Positions 19,487 to 31,159 of a DNA stretch of 64,000 bases are shown here, piece after piece (the first letter of the stretch is position 1; each line of letters opens with the position of its first letter). The notes below the pieces were generated by a model. It did not search any database and was not told the origin of the DNA. It was given only the letters and a program-made list of their open reading frames with translations. Location of the stretch: NCBI GenBank assembly GCA_006386115.1, contig VFIW01000004.1, forward strand, positions 186,001 to 250,000. Reading direction: 5' to 3'. The translations under genes and the position numbers were made by a program. This DNA comes from Globisporangium splendens. Its lineage: Eukaryota; Oomycota; Peronosporomycetes; Pythiales; Pythiaceae.

Positions 19487-20624
19487 TGTAGTTGCTTAAG
19501 CTGTTCTTGTTCGTGGTGGTGAGTGTTGAGTTGAGTAGCGCGTGGTAAATTCGCAAATGGCTTGCACCCACGCGCTCTGCTTGTTTGCTCTCCGTGCACG
19601 AGGCAGGAACCATCACCAAGCGAAGGACTTGGGTGCGAGCCACGTGCGAGTTATTCGCACCATGTGCACTCCCTTGGTACCTTTGGATCTGTAGTCCAGG
19701 TCGCTAGCTGTCAATACCACCACCTGCTGCCACTCGATTCTAAGACACGCATGTAGAAGATGCAAACATTAGTGCAGTCTGGAGCGAAAGCGCACATTCA
19801 TGACCATCGCACATCGCACTCGCTCTTGGACGCGCACCTTTAGATGCAGCAGCCGTCGCTGCTTCTTCTTCGTGCTCATGCGCGCATTTGGCGCGGTCTC
19901 GACGGTCTCTTTCCTTGGACTCGACACTTCAACTCGAGAAATGGAGAGACGTGGGACTAGACCGAGTTGCTGAATAGAGGTCCAAACAGATAAATGCAAT
20001 GCGACGAACCAAATAGAAAGTTGCCAGAAGAGGGGGGAAACTTGCGACGTTGAAGTGTCAGCCATTGTAGACGGACTGTGTCTTCCTTCAGGAAGTGAAC
20101 GAAGAGCCACGCATGGGTACGCTTTCCCCCTTGAATGTGTGTGGTCTCCTCTCCCTCTGATTCAGCAACCATCGGCGTTGAAGCAGTCTGTTCTGTCACA
20201 AAGCGCGCAAAACGCGATCTCTTTTGAAAGCGAGTCGCATTGCGTCACAGCGATGTGAACTGCCAGCCAAGCGCTAATGGCGACGCTGTGCCTAAGCAGC
20301 TCGAAGCTTATCCTACCCTGCAAACGTGTGCGCGCCTGCTGATCCGGCTGCTGCTAGCGGTGCTCCACGCGTCGCTCGGTATGAAGAACACAATTCATCG
20401 CGCTAACTCGAAAAACAGTATCACACACACACATGCGCGTTTTCATCCTGACATAAAAATGCATCGCAGCGCACGCCGAAATCGCGGCACGCATCATAAT
20501 TAGATTTATTCGGTTGTTTCGTAAAACTCAATGCTGCTTGTGTGCAGGGTCGCGATCCAAAGTGTCTATACACACAAGCACATTACACTGACGCAAACGC
20601 GATCCAATAAGCATGTCAAAGCAA
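19487..20624. other. Mostly non-coding; one weak small ORF
   Basis: About 1.1 kb. A minus-strand ORF with ATG at 20063-20065 and end at 19769 (98 residues, one hydrophobic stretch SPLFWQLSIWFVALHLSVW then a basic tail) could be a small membrane protein, but nothing else supports it. A short CA repeat occurs near 20421-20432. Confidence 0.3.
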
Positions 20625-22095
20625 CTATTTCGATGAGCCGGACTTATGCAGAGAATGTTCGTGAAGCTTACCATAGTCGAGCGTTATTCGGTCGACGCAG
20701 CTCTTCCGCTCGTGCCGCGCTTCGAGCGAATCCGTGTCGTCGACGATCTTGGTCTGCAGAATCTCCTCCACGACGTCTTCGAGCGTCACCATACCCTTGA
20801 GCTCGTAGAACGGATCGCCCTAAAGGTTTATTCACAGCACATTAGACGCAAACACAAAGTCAGCGAACGTGAGGACGCCAAGCCAATTTCAGCTACGAGA
20901 AAGCGTACGGGTCCGGTGTTGTTGACGTCGTACACGAGCGCCATGTGGATGCCGCCCTGCTTGAACACGGACAGGACCTCGCCGAGCTTCGAGTCGGCCC
21001 AGACGCGGTGTGCGGCGCGCGCAAACACGTGCACAAACTCCTGCAACGGCACGTTCTCCTTCGGGTCAATGTACACGAGGTCCTTGACAAAGATGATGCC
21101 GAGCACGTCGTTCACGTCTTTGCCGTACACGGGGATGCGGCTGAAGCCGCTGTTGTACATTTTCTTGATCTTGTCCATGCTGAGCTTCGTACTGGCGTAC
21201 ACACACGGGTTAAGGAACTCTTCATCATAATATAATGAGACTCACATGCGAAATGGAAGACAAAGAAAATGGTGGAAAAGGATATCGGAAGCGAGTAAAT
21301 GTTCTCGAGCGGCACCATGATCTCGCTCACCGTCTTCTGCTTGTACCCCATGGCGCCGCGCACGATGTGACCTTCGTCGGGGTGCAGCGTCTGCTGCTTA
21401 ACGTGGATCTCGAGCAGTTTCTGGAGCTCGCGCTTGGAGAAAATCGTGCCGACGTCCTCGCCGAGCGCATAATCCAACGCCATGCCAATGCATTTCGACA
21501 CGGGGTGAAACACGAACAGCAGCACTTTGACGAGTGGCACGAGTCGCGAACCGATCGCGAGCGCATGCCGCGAACAGAGCGCCTGTGGGATGATCTCGCC
21601 GCAGATCACGATAAGGATCGTCGACAGCAGGAACCCGACAAAGCCGCTCGTGAGGTCGGCCATGAGGATCGAGAGCAGGCTGTTCACGGAGATGTTGCCG
21701 AGCACGAGCGTCGTGAGCAGCACGTTCCCGTTCTCGCGCACAGGCAGGATCCTCTTCGCGGCGTCCGCTTTCAACTGCTCTTCGTCGCTCGCGCCGTCGC
21801 GCTCCCCAGCGTTGATTGTGATTTCCAGCCCCACTTTGTCGAGCGACAGCAGCCCGAGCGTCAACCCGGAGAAGATCGCCGACAGACTCACGAGGATCAG
21901 GATGAACAGGTACCGGAAGAGCTCCACGACAACCGATGCGCCATGGCTTTCATCGTCGTCTTCGTCATGGCGCAGCGTGCCAACAGGCTCATCAGCAGAC
22001 GCCACTGAAGCCACGGTCAGGAGGACGCTCAGCAGGATGCCACGACGGAGGATTTGCTGCCGTCTGCCGCGCGCAGAGAAGGCTGCCAGTGTCAT
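20625..22095 (-). CDS. CNNM/CorC-type divalent-metal transport protein (DUF21 + CBS), 3 exons
   Basis: Start chosen at ATG 22093-22095 because the longer upstream reading starts with TTG. A signal peptide precedes an acidic His/Asp-rich segment. The DUF21 membrane domain follows with SLSAIFSGLTLGLLSLD and VICGEIIPQALCSRHAL, diagnostic of CNNM/ancient conserved domain proteins, which handle Mg2+ at membranes. Exon 2 and exon 3 carry the CBS pair (YNSGFSRIPVYGKDVNDVL and FYELKGMVTLEDVVEEILQ). Intron 2 is clear: donor at 20908, acceptor before 20819. Intron 1 (about 21275-21225) has several possible acceptors and its exact edges are unresolved. After LDYG there is a GTAAGC that might start a further intron, so the C-terminus (TAG 20625-20627) is tentative. 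No cNMP-binding domain seen. Confidence 0.85.
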
Positions 22096-22567
22096 GTACT
22101 CTATCAACGCTAGTGCGAGTCAGCGAGTGGAGTGGGGAAATGAGTCCGCTGCAAGCGATGCTGAGAATGGCTCTGCACCCGCCCCCTTCTGCGCGCAACG
22201 CGCGGCTCTTTGTGTAGCTTTCTGTATTACCATAATACAAGCAGGCGTTGTCGTCGCTATCGTGATTATTCACGAAGAGAAGGATTTGCTTGGAAAGAAA
22301 GACAGGAAGCACTTGGCACAGCGTCAACATTTTTTCTCTGAAGTGGGGGGACAATGAAAAGAATAAACAAAGAGCGAACTACCAAGAGAAAAAGATGATG
22401 ACCACTTGCGACTTTCAAGCAGGCATTCTCCCTCCCTCGCTACGATGATATACAAAAAAAAAAGAGTCCCCGAGATTCATTCACATGAGTCGCAGGTTTG
22501 GCTTGCGGCTTTGGCTTTGACTTTGCAAAGCGGCAGCACTCCACTTGAACGCCCTCTTTCTCTGAAA
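22096..22567. other. Intergenic region
   Basis: About 470 bp between the start of the CNNM gene and the stop of the SLC44 gene, both minus strand. Contains an A-rich run near 22451-22463. No gene seen. Confidence 0.5.
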
Positions 22568-24923
22568 TTACGCGTGCCAGTAGCCGCACTGGACCATGAT
22601 CTCAGGGTACAAGTTGTGCCATTCCGTGATCAGCGGGTGGTAGAGCTCTGGGTGCGATTGCATGAACGCAGCAGGGTCCTACAGAAAAGCAGCATGACAA
22701 TCTCAGCATAAATTTCGAAGCATATACCCATAATGCGAATGGTAAAGTATTGTGTGTACCTCAGCCAAGCAAACGAACACGGTGGCGACCGAACTGTCAA
22801 TGACAGCAAGTGGCGTAATAGCAACACCGACACCGACGATAAAACCCAACACCGCCAAGAAAACTGCATATGGAAAACAAGAAGCATCGAGTCAATCAGG
22901 GAAACAAAAGTAAACAAGACAGCAATTGGGCGAAGCTGAACTTACTCGTGCTGTTTTCGAAAGTGACGACATCGGTCGCTTCTCCAAGGAGACCACCGAC
23001 ACCAGCACAGATCAAACCTAACGCATTGCAGAAACGTTGTCATCATCAGAAATTGTAATGCGCGCATAGCAAAGCTAACATGCAAATCGGAAAGCAAACC
23101 TACCGACTCCCAAAGCGGCAAAGCTGAGAACGTTGCCAATGAGGTCGTCGTTAATGATGGCATCCCAACCACGCTGGTTGAAGAGTTGGAACACCGCCTT
23201 GCCGGCTTGAGTAAACTTGTAGCTAATGAAACCCAAAGCGGAAAAGCATAGCAACAAAAGTTTATACTGGTGACTCGCGAAACAAGTGCAAACGTATAGC
23301 ACATACCCGTAAATGCCGACGTAAACAAACGCCCAGCGGTTGAAGTACTCCATCAGCGACTGCAAACAGCCCAAGATGCACTCACAGATGCAGCCCACGA
23401 AGCTGCCGTCTTCACGAGAGCTTTCAGCAATCTAAGAGCGCAAAGGGGAACAGTTAGAGAAATGGCAGCCATGCAAGCCGAAGAGAGGACTCGATAACAA
23501 ATTACGTACTGCACGAAGCGCTTGCAGGATCGCAACAAGAAGCGAGCCAAAGCAAATCGAACCGAACGACGTCGTAGTCGCACGCTTCAACGACGCACCA
23601 GTGGCACCAGCCGATTCTGAGCTGTACCAGAAAGTCGCCACCGTTCCGGCAACAGTCGTGTGCGCTACGTTCTTGAACACTTGGAGCCCCCAGTAGAACG
23701 AGACCAACAGGAAAAAGTACGCGACGTAGGTCTCCGCAGACCCCTTGAACACCTTGCTCATCGAGTTCACACATTGACGGGTGCCATTGTAATACTGACA
23801 CGCGTTGGACTCGCACTGCGAGTCAACCGAGCAGCTCGATCCATTTACCCGGGTGCCAGAAGTCGATTCGTCAGTCTTCATGTTGTTGGCAACGCCAAGA
23901 AGAGCGAGCGACCAGACCACGACCCACACGATCTGCACAATCGTGAACACGAGCGAGATACAGTAGGTCGTCTTGTGCTTTGAGATGGCTGCTTCCGCGA
24001 CGCGAAGGTTGGCAACAGCGAATGGGATACGGTGTTGCACCAAACGCGCGTAGCAGAAGTTGAGCAACGCGATGATCGCACCAAGGATGCCGAGGAACAA
24101 ATTCCCGATAGCAAACCCGTAAGCCGCGACCGCAAAAGAGATACCCACGTTGAACCACAACACAAAGTTGATCATGCAGCGTGCGTACGCCGTGATAAGC
24201 TTCACAAGAACCAACGCGATGACCACCGACACCACCGCCATGCCAAGCGCAATAGCAATCACTTTCCGTGTGTCGTCCACAGACAGCACGTTCGACGACG
24301 ACGAGTTCGAGTCCGAGTCATCCGAGACCGCTTCAATTCCCCAAATAGCCTATCAGATGCATTGAACAGTGAGCGACTTCTATTGGACATGCCGTCGACA
24401 GCACACAACAGTGAACCTATAACGAACCATCAAACCGATGATCGCGGCAAGGTTGATGACAAACAGGATCGCGAAGGGCCAATCGCGGCATCCCGCCCCC
24501 GTGTTTTGCTCGCTAATCGCATACAAAAGAAAGAAAAAAACAAAACAAAAACAAGCACACCCATATCGTCAATTTTTTCCCATCCCACGATGCGTTACGC
24601 TTTTACACAGGTGCTTTAAAGCACTTACGGCTTGATGGCGTCGACGCTCTGGACATGTGCCGCCGCAGAGTCACCGCCATACCTGCATTTACCATCGCAT
24701 TGTACAAGCACACAAAATGTGTGTTAGCACCTCAACTGACCGGTGTTTCCCACATTGTCGAGTCCCATGGTGCTTACTGTTGTTGCGTCGGAGGAGGGTA
24801 GAACGGCTGAGCCGGCGGCGGACCCTGGCCGCCGTACGCGTACGGCTGGGCATACGGCTGGGCATACGGCTGGGCATACGGCTGCTGCTGCTGGTTCTTG
24901 TACGAATCGTGCTGCTCGTACAT
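22568..24923 (-). CDS. Choline-transporter-like protein (SLC44/CTL family), about 9 exons
   Basis: Multi-exon gene from ATG 24921-24923 to TAA 22568-22570. Exon 1 (24923-24778) encodes a cytosolic Gln/Pro/Tyr-rich tail with PYAQ repeats. Small following exons give YGGDSAAAHVQSVDAIKP and WPFAILFVINLAAIIGLMV (first membrane helix). The large exon (about 24350-23510) holds the extracellular Cys-bearing loop and several helices, including AETYVAYFFLLVSFYWGLQV and the family-typical VAGTVATFWY. Short exons complete VGCICECILGCLQSLMEYFN RWAF and GVGVAITPLAVIDSSVATVF, ending in IMVQCGYWHA. These blocks are hallmarks of SLC44 proteins, which move choline and related amines at plasma and organelle membranes. 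Introns are about 60-100 bp; individual edges are approximate. Confidence 0.88.
24841..24884. repeat. 12-bp coding minisatellite (PYAQ repeat)
   Basis: Three exact tandem copies of TACGGCTGGGCA plus a partial fourth, inside exon 1 of the SLC44-like gene. On the coding strand each unit reads Pro-Tyr-Ala-Gln, extending the cytosolic tail in frame. Confidence 0.9.
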
Positions 24924-26664
24924 GTTGTCGTCCGCCCGCTTCTCTCTCTCTCTCTCCCTCCTTCGCCTTCTTCTTTCCCGAGACTTTCCAAATATGCAAA
25001 TGACTGAAGGGTCGATGCTCAAGGAAGGAAAGGAGCTACCAGGTAGTCAGTTGTCGTTTCTGGAAAAAATGCAGAATTTACAGAAGTAGACTGCTCAGAG
25101 AAGTACCACCACAAGCATCGTCATGTTTCATATCGGGAGAAAAAAAGGCGCTGGGTTCAGATCATGGCTGCAAATGACCTGTTTAAACCAACTGAACCTT
25201 TATTGCATTTAATAAGAGCTTTATTGAGCTAGCTCAATCTCCATACAGATGTAAAAGCTGTTCATAATCAGTTGTGGACAGTTGAAGAGGCAGATAGCGA
25301 GCACCGGACTCTTTTGTTTCCCTTTTGGTGGCGGGAATGAAAGGAAACGTGTGATGGGTAGATTTTGAGAATGGTGGTGCTGCGCTTGCAAAGTCACTTA
25401 CTTTGCCCAGCAGCCCTGCACGCATGATAACAAAGGATATTTGTTGTCATGTGTGTGGCAATTTCTGCATTTTTGTGTGGGTGGGTTCATTTGCAGCAAC
25501 GACGAAGGGGTAGGGGCGACTGGCGGCACCGTAGGACATAGAAGCGGGTGGCAATCTTCGACCCATCAAGCGCTGTTTTTTGATGATTTTTGAGTTTGTG
25601 AATTTTGAGTCTGCCCTTCTGATTGGCTGAAAATGTGTATGTTTCAATGTGCGGCATGATGGAGCATCCATGCTGAAAGTTGCGATCGAGAGGAATGGAA
25701 CTCGGCGCGATGCATTGCGCAGTTGACGCTGAGAGGAGGGGAAACCACTGTGAAGTGAGTGTTGGTTCGATGACAGAAGAAGCGACTGGTGAGGCTCTAG
25801 CGAATGAAACAAAGTCACCACAGTGCATTTGTGCCCGTCCACATTTCGCTAAATGATCGCAACTACATTGAATCCTTGTGGGGCGAATCGAGTGTGTCAA
25901 TGAATGCATACGACGACTATTATGGCAAGCAAGAGTCAAGGAACAAGTTCAGCGCTGCTGGATAATTCTACATACAGTTGAACGAGTTGATGTGAGAAAA
26001 CCTGAGGTTCAGTTGGCGTTGTTAGATTGACGAAAGTGTACCAATGGTGGTCTTTAACAATGAAAACGCGGTGATGAAATGAAATTGGTTTGGATTATGC
26101 TCGTCTTTTTGATTGAAGGTGACTCGAGCGCTTTCCATCAAGCGTGACAGAAAGTGCTGGAGTCACTTTGAATCATCAACTTCAAACGCGGGCTCTGTAT
26201 GCTCGACAACTTGAGCATTCCTGCGCAGGTCATTGCCAAGTGACTCGAATGGTGTTGGTCGCGCTGTCCAAGTGCACATTGCAGTTGAAGAGTGCTCTCT
26301 TTTTGACATGTTGGCGACAAACTTGTGATTACTTTTCTGAGAAATATGCTGGTGAAGTCATCAACGCAGACAAACATATATAAGTACTCGGTGGATAGTG
26401 TATTTACCTGAACAATATTGTCAACTCAAAATTGGTATGTCCCATATTAATCGAATTTGCTTTCTCCCAGTGGGTCATACCGCCAACCAGTATCACCCAC
26501 AAACCTACTGCGTCTGGTCGTGCTGTCTAGTGCGAAATCAGTCGAGGCGGAATTCGCTTCTGGGACTCGCAATTTTAACTTTGACTGAAGCACGCGCGGT
26601 GCGTGACGACAGCCAACACGCGCACGCTCCACGCTGTTGACAACACAAGAAGGCGCTCTGCACC
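24924..26664. other. Gene-free stretch upstream of the LRR gene
   Basis: About 1.7 kb. It starts with a CT-rich run (about 24941-24960) just upstream of the SLC44 start. The rest contains only short ORFs on both strands and AT-richer segments; no transposon ends, tRNA or domain were recognised. Confidence 0.45.
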
Positions 26665-28231
26665 ATGGCGCTGCTCATGCCCGACATCAATCTGCGGCGG
26701 AGACGCAAACACCTCGAGGTACGTGAGCGTCTGCATTTCCGCTTTGATGTGCGTGGTTGCTTCTTTCGGTCTCCTCACCTGATTTATTGGAAATGCCTTT
26801 GTTCTATATGTACGACATCAGCGCTATTGGCGGAAAGTGTTGCATGAAGAGCATGATAAGATCTCGCTCAAAGGGCTCGTGCCTGTGAGTGTGATCTCGG
26901 TTCCGCGCAGCGAAAAATCCGTGCGCTCGCACATCATCGCACGAAGTCAGGTGACCGAGATCGTCGACGACTTCGAGAGCGTACCACAGGAAGAACCGGT
27001 AGGGGAACCGACGCCGTCGCCGATCGCTGTCATTGTCAAAGGCGCGCTGCCGTTGTCCTCGTCGCGCACGAAGGGCTACAACTCGCGAAGCAAGCGACGC
27101 TCCTTGAAAAACGTCGTGTCTTCACAATCCTCCAACCACTCGACACCGCCAAGCTCTGCCGACAATGAGCTTCCGGAGAAAGCGCCGCAAAGTGGCGCAA
27201 GCGCAATATCCACGTCTTCCATGGTGTCCAGTGCGCCACGCTCGAATGGAAAACCAAAGTCGAATCCGAAATACATCACTCGGGTCAAAGGTACTGAGCG
27301 AATTGATGGTTGCGTATGTGCTGCTGTTTTCATGCGCTCACTCACTCCAACGTTTTGTCGATTCGCAGGACAAACGCTTGGCACATTGATCTATCGGGTG
27401 CACGAAAACGAAGACAATATCTTGGAGCTCGATTTTACGTATTTGGCTCAACGCAACAGACGTCTGGAAGCACAAGGCGCCAACCTCGTGGCGCGCGCAT
27501 TGACGCCGAATCGAACTGTCGTGAAGCTCATCATGCGCGACCACAACATCGGCGACGCAGGCGCACTCGCGATCGCGAATATGCTGCGCGTGAACACGAC
27601 GCTGGAGTACATTGATTTGTACGGCAACAACATCACGGACGATGGTGCGGAAGCGCTTGCGAATGCCATTTTCGGCCACGAGTCGTTGACGTATCTATCG
27701 ATGTGGAGCAACCAGATCGGCGACCGCGGCGCGTTTGCACTGGCAGAGGCGCTCAAGTGCAACCAGGCGCTGACGTATTTGGGTCTTGTGCACAATCGGA
27801 TCTCGGTGACCGGAGGCGAAGCGCTTTTGCAGGCGCTCGACCTGAATATTCGCCTTGAGACCTTGAATCTTGCGAAGAACCATCTCCCAGAGAACGTCAT
27901 TTACAAGATCCGTGTTGCATTGGCCAGGAATCGGTACGTTTGTCGTTGTAAGATTAGCCTCACCTTGTGAATGATCTGCGACAACTCACTTCTATTTGCT
28001 TGATGCCGTGGCGATAATAGCCTGGAAGCCCCCAAGATGATCTCGGAGATGCAAAAAGACGATCAGGAGATGTCGCGACGGTTTGCCGAGATGCTGCTGG
28101 CAGATTCCGGAAGCGAGGCGAGTGGCTTCGAGAGCTGCTCGAGCAGGTACTTGAGTGTCTCGGGTGCTGACCAATTGGATCAACAGGAATCGCTGGATCT
28201 GGATAGCGATGCAAGCGGGTACTGGGTGTGA
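26665..28231 (+). CDS. Leucine-rich-repeat protein (RNase-inhibitor type), 4 exons
   Basis: Exons 26665-26718, 26822-27290, 27369-27933 and 28021-28231 join with consistent phase at good GT-AG sites. Exon 1 is short and basic. Exon 2 encodes a long disordered Ser/Arg/Lys-rich region. Exon 3 encodes about five 28-residue LRRs of the ribonuclease-inhibitor type (for example TTLEYIDLYGNNITDDGAEA, then TYLSMWSNQIGDRGAFALA). The C-terminal exon is acidic and Ser-rich. No NB-ARC, kinase or membrane segment, so it is a stand-alone cytosolic scaffold; similar proteins occur in Ran-GAP-like and flagellar contexts, but the partner cannot be named here. Confidence 0.8.
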
Positions 28232-28467
28232 TGGCGCCTCAGGGGTGCAAGTTGGGAAAAGAGAACGAGTGAGTGGCTGTACTAGTAAGTAAGTGCTGTA
28301 TTGAGCGAATATAAATGTGGTGGATGGTTTGTTTGTCCTACCATGAGGTTCTTTCTTCCACCGAAGCAAGCATCTAACGCTGTGACGACAACTCTGTATC
28401 CTGTAAAGAGATGCGCCGTTGACTTACGCGGACGCTCTGGCAACATTAACACACACATCCCCACGCT

Positions 28468-30897
28468 CTAACAAAAATAGCCATTTGTGCTGATTCCGTC
28501 GTCTTCTTCGTCGTCGCTGCTCAGAAGGTCTTCATGGCATGCCAGATCAAGCTCTTGAAGAAGGGAGTGGACCGAATTTGGCTGCAAAGTCGAACGTTCA
28601 GGTGTCACGGATCCCCAAGTATCGGCTTGCTCTTCCGCCAATTTGCTAGCCATGACCATCTCCCAGTTTAGAAGCTCATCGGAAGGAAGAGCATCTGGGA
28701 AAAGCAATTCTTTGAGTGACTCATTCCACCAGTCTTGATTTCCTTGAGCGTCCGATGTGATCGGTGGGAATAAAGCCTCCAATTTGCATGGATTGGACTC
28801 TGGGGAGGCAAGCGGCGACGGGTTACGCAGTGCCTTGAACTGAAAATCAACTGTCGGTTTGAGTGAGGTGACTGGCACAGGATTACGCACCGGCAACTCG
28901 AATTCCCGCTCAGCATTGCCATCGTAAAAGTTGAAATGAGGGATGACAATACGTAGATTGTGATGCATTCGCTCCTCTTTGACGCACGGCTCTGCTGCTG
29001 GTATTTCTTCCTGCTTGATATCTTCCACTGCTGTCGGTTCTCCCTGCTCCATATCTTCAGAATCAACGCTACTTTTCATCGAAAGAGTTTTCTTCTTGCT
29101 GGTTCGTCGCTTGGTTTTCTTGGACGTTCGTGGCTTTCTTACTCGCTTCGGACCAGGTTGTACTTGCAACTTTTCACTCTCGAGAAAAGCTGACAGAGAG
29201 TTTACAGACAGATCAGCAATCTTCAAACAGCTTGAATCTTGAAAGATCTTGTAGTTGAAACGCACGTGCTTTCTTGGGGAGAATTTGTCAGGCATTTCAA
29301 CGCGCAACTCAAACGCATCGGAGGTCACCGATATCAAAATCAGATTGCAGCTCGCAAGAACGGACACGACATCGTAAACACGACGATTCACATCAGCTTG
29401 TGCAGTTTCGGTCGAAAACTCGGGATCACGATTCCTCTTTGCCTCAACCAGCCGACAGCTCATTCCAGGCAGAGCAACTGCATCGATGCTGTCTTGTTGG
29501 AACAGAAAGCTGAGAAAAGACACTGTCGTGGTTGTCAGGCATGGCCATTTCTCAGCATCGGATTGGTCTTCACACATTTTCAGCACTGCGATGTCGACGT
29601 CTTCGACGCTGGGCGTGCCATAATATCGTTGGCTTACGTCACTCATGACTTCATCGACATTGCTTTTTATCGTTGCAAGGTGCTGGATTGCGGCCACTTT
29701 TCCAAAGTAGAGAAAAAATCCACCTTTTGTTCCTTTAGCGTCACCGCATCGAACTCGTTTAATCACTCCGACGCCTACAGTATAAAGTGAGAGCAAAAGT
29801 CTTAGATTAAACCAAAAAACAATTCGCTGCTGAGCTTGATGCGCACTACCTTCCAGTACGTGCAGCACATCATATATCCGTCGTTTGCGTGGCACTGGAT
29901 TGTCAACGAGTGAATTAGTCAGAGATTAGACGAATGGACACCTATACAGGTCAGCTTACCTAGCATGTTGTAGACCTCACTAGCTGGGATCTTAATCGGA
30001 AAGACTGGAGTTTGACCATTGTTCATGAGTCTCTGGAGAGTCTCATGCTCCTTAAAGAATGTCAGTGTGATGCGTGTGCTGTGTGGTGACATTCATTTTG
30101 GAAACGAGTGCACCGTTTTAATCGTGGTGATGTTGGATTGCCGACTGTGCCATGGTTCACAAATGTTACTTACATGTCACCCAAGCTTTTTGCCTTCGTG
30201 ATCATATCTTGAATCATACACCATGTTGTCGCAGGTAATGCACTCTCTGTGTGCATGCTAATAACCCCATTTTTGAGAATGTAGGGGGACACTCGGTGGC
30301 GATTGACACGCTTGCGCTTGTTTCGGTGCGTTGTCGAATACGATATCGAGCTAGTATCTTCATCCTTCGGTACGGCAGCCACTACTCGCAGAGGAGTCGA
30401 CGGCGGAGCCTTGGCTGCCAGAAGTCCATATCGCTGTTGATATGGCGCCACCTGCAATTGGTAAAAAAAAAGTCATCGTGAGCAACTGATCATCGAGTAC
30501 AAAATGTTCACTCCACTGAGTGACATATACGCACACTGTTCACCACTTCCGCGTATGGTCGAGTCGCTTGCCCCTTGGCTTTCCACGTCGAGCGCGCCGC
30601 ATACAGGCTCCGCGGCTTGGTTTTCAGCATGGTCGCTCGGTGTATTGTCTTCTTGTCTCTCGCTCCAGGATGCGACTGCAGCGAAGCTGGCAAATTGGGA
30701 AATGAGCAACCTCGCTTCGGCATCACTCGCAAGTTATTGTCTGTCTGGTCGACCATAGTGGCAATTGAACAGACCGGCGCTGGTCCGATAGCTTCAAATC
30801 GGTCATCAGGAAGTTGAAGTTGCCTTTGCTGTTGTGCCTCTTCAATCCGTCCAAAAGAGACGGTTGTGTCGACTTGGTGCTGTAAAAGCTGATACAT
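28468..30897 (-). CDS. Atypical E2F-like transcription factor with two winged-helix half-motifs
   Basis: Multi-exon gene; start tentatively ATG 30895-30897. Exon 1 ends at 30535 and exon 2 starts at 30452, phase 0 at both. A middle exon (about 30043-29961) leads into PRKRRIYDVLHVLEG, the RRIYDxxxVLEG helix that contacts DNA in E2F/DP proteins, then VGVIKRV and a beta wing. About 150 residues later a second similar block, ADVNRRVYDVVSVLASCNLI, appears, preceded by a typical helix-turn region. Two DNA-binding domains in one chain is the E2F7/E2F8 (DEL) arrangement, which binds without DP and usually represses. The C-terminal half is disordered, with a Lys/Arg-rich patch and an acidic Ser-rich end. 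The short region between the two exons before the first motif is less certain. Confidence 0.75.
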
Positions 30898-31159
30898 TTG
30901 TCGTTTGATGGGTGCACTGTACCCATGATGTCCGGTTCTAGAAGAGACATGGCTGCTTTCCTTTGCGCAAGTGGGTGGGAAACGTCGTCGCGCCTCTTCG
31001 GATACCAGTGAGCGAGGAGTGAGTGTACATACTGACGTGGAGAATAAATCAAGGCAGCGGAAAATGCAGTATCCAGATCGCATCGATGAAGAGACGGGCG
31101 ACTAGGCAAGCGACAAATATTTCGTTCCCTTTCGGGGGTCGCGAGCACACCAGATCCGG

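Noticed and set aside
24841..24884. CRISPR-like short repeats
   Set aside because: Contiguous in-frame coding minisatellite without spacers, in a eukaryotic gene.
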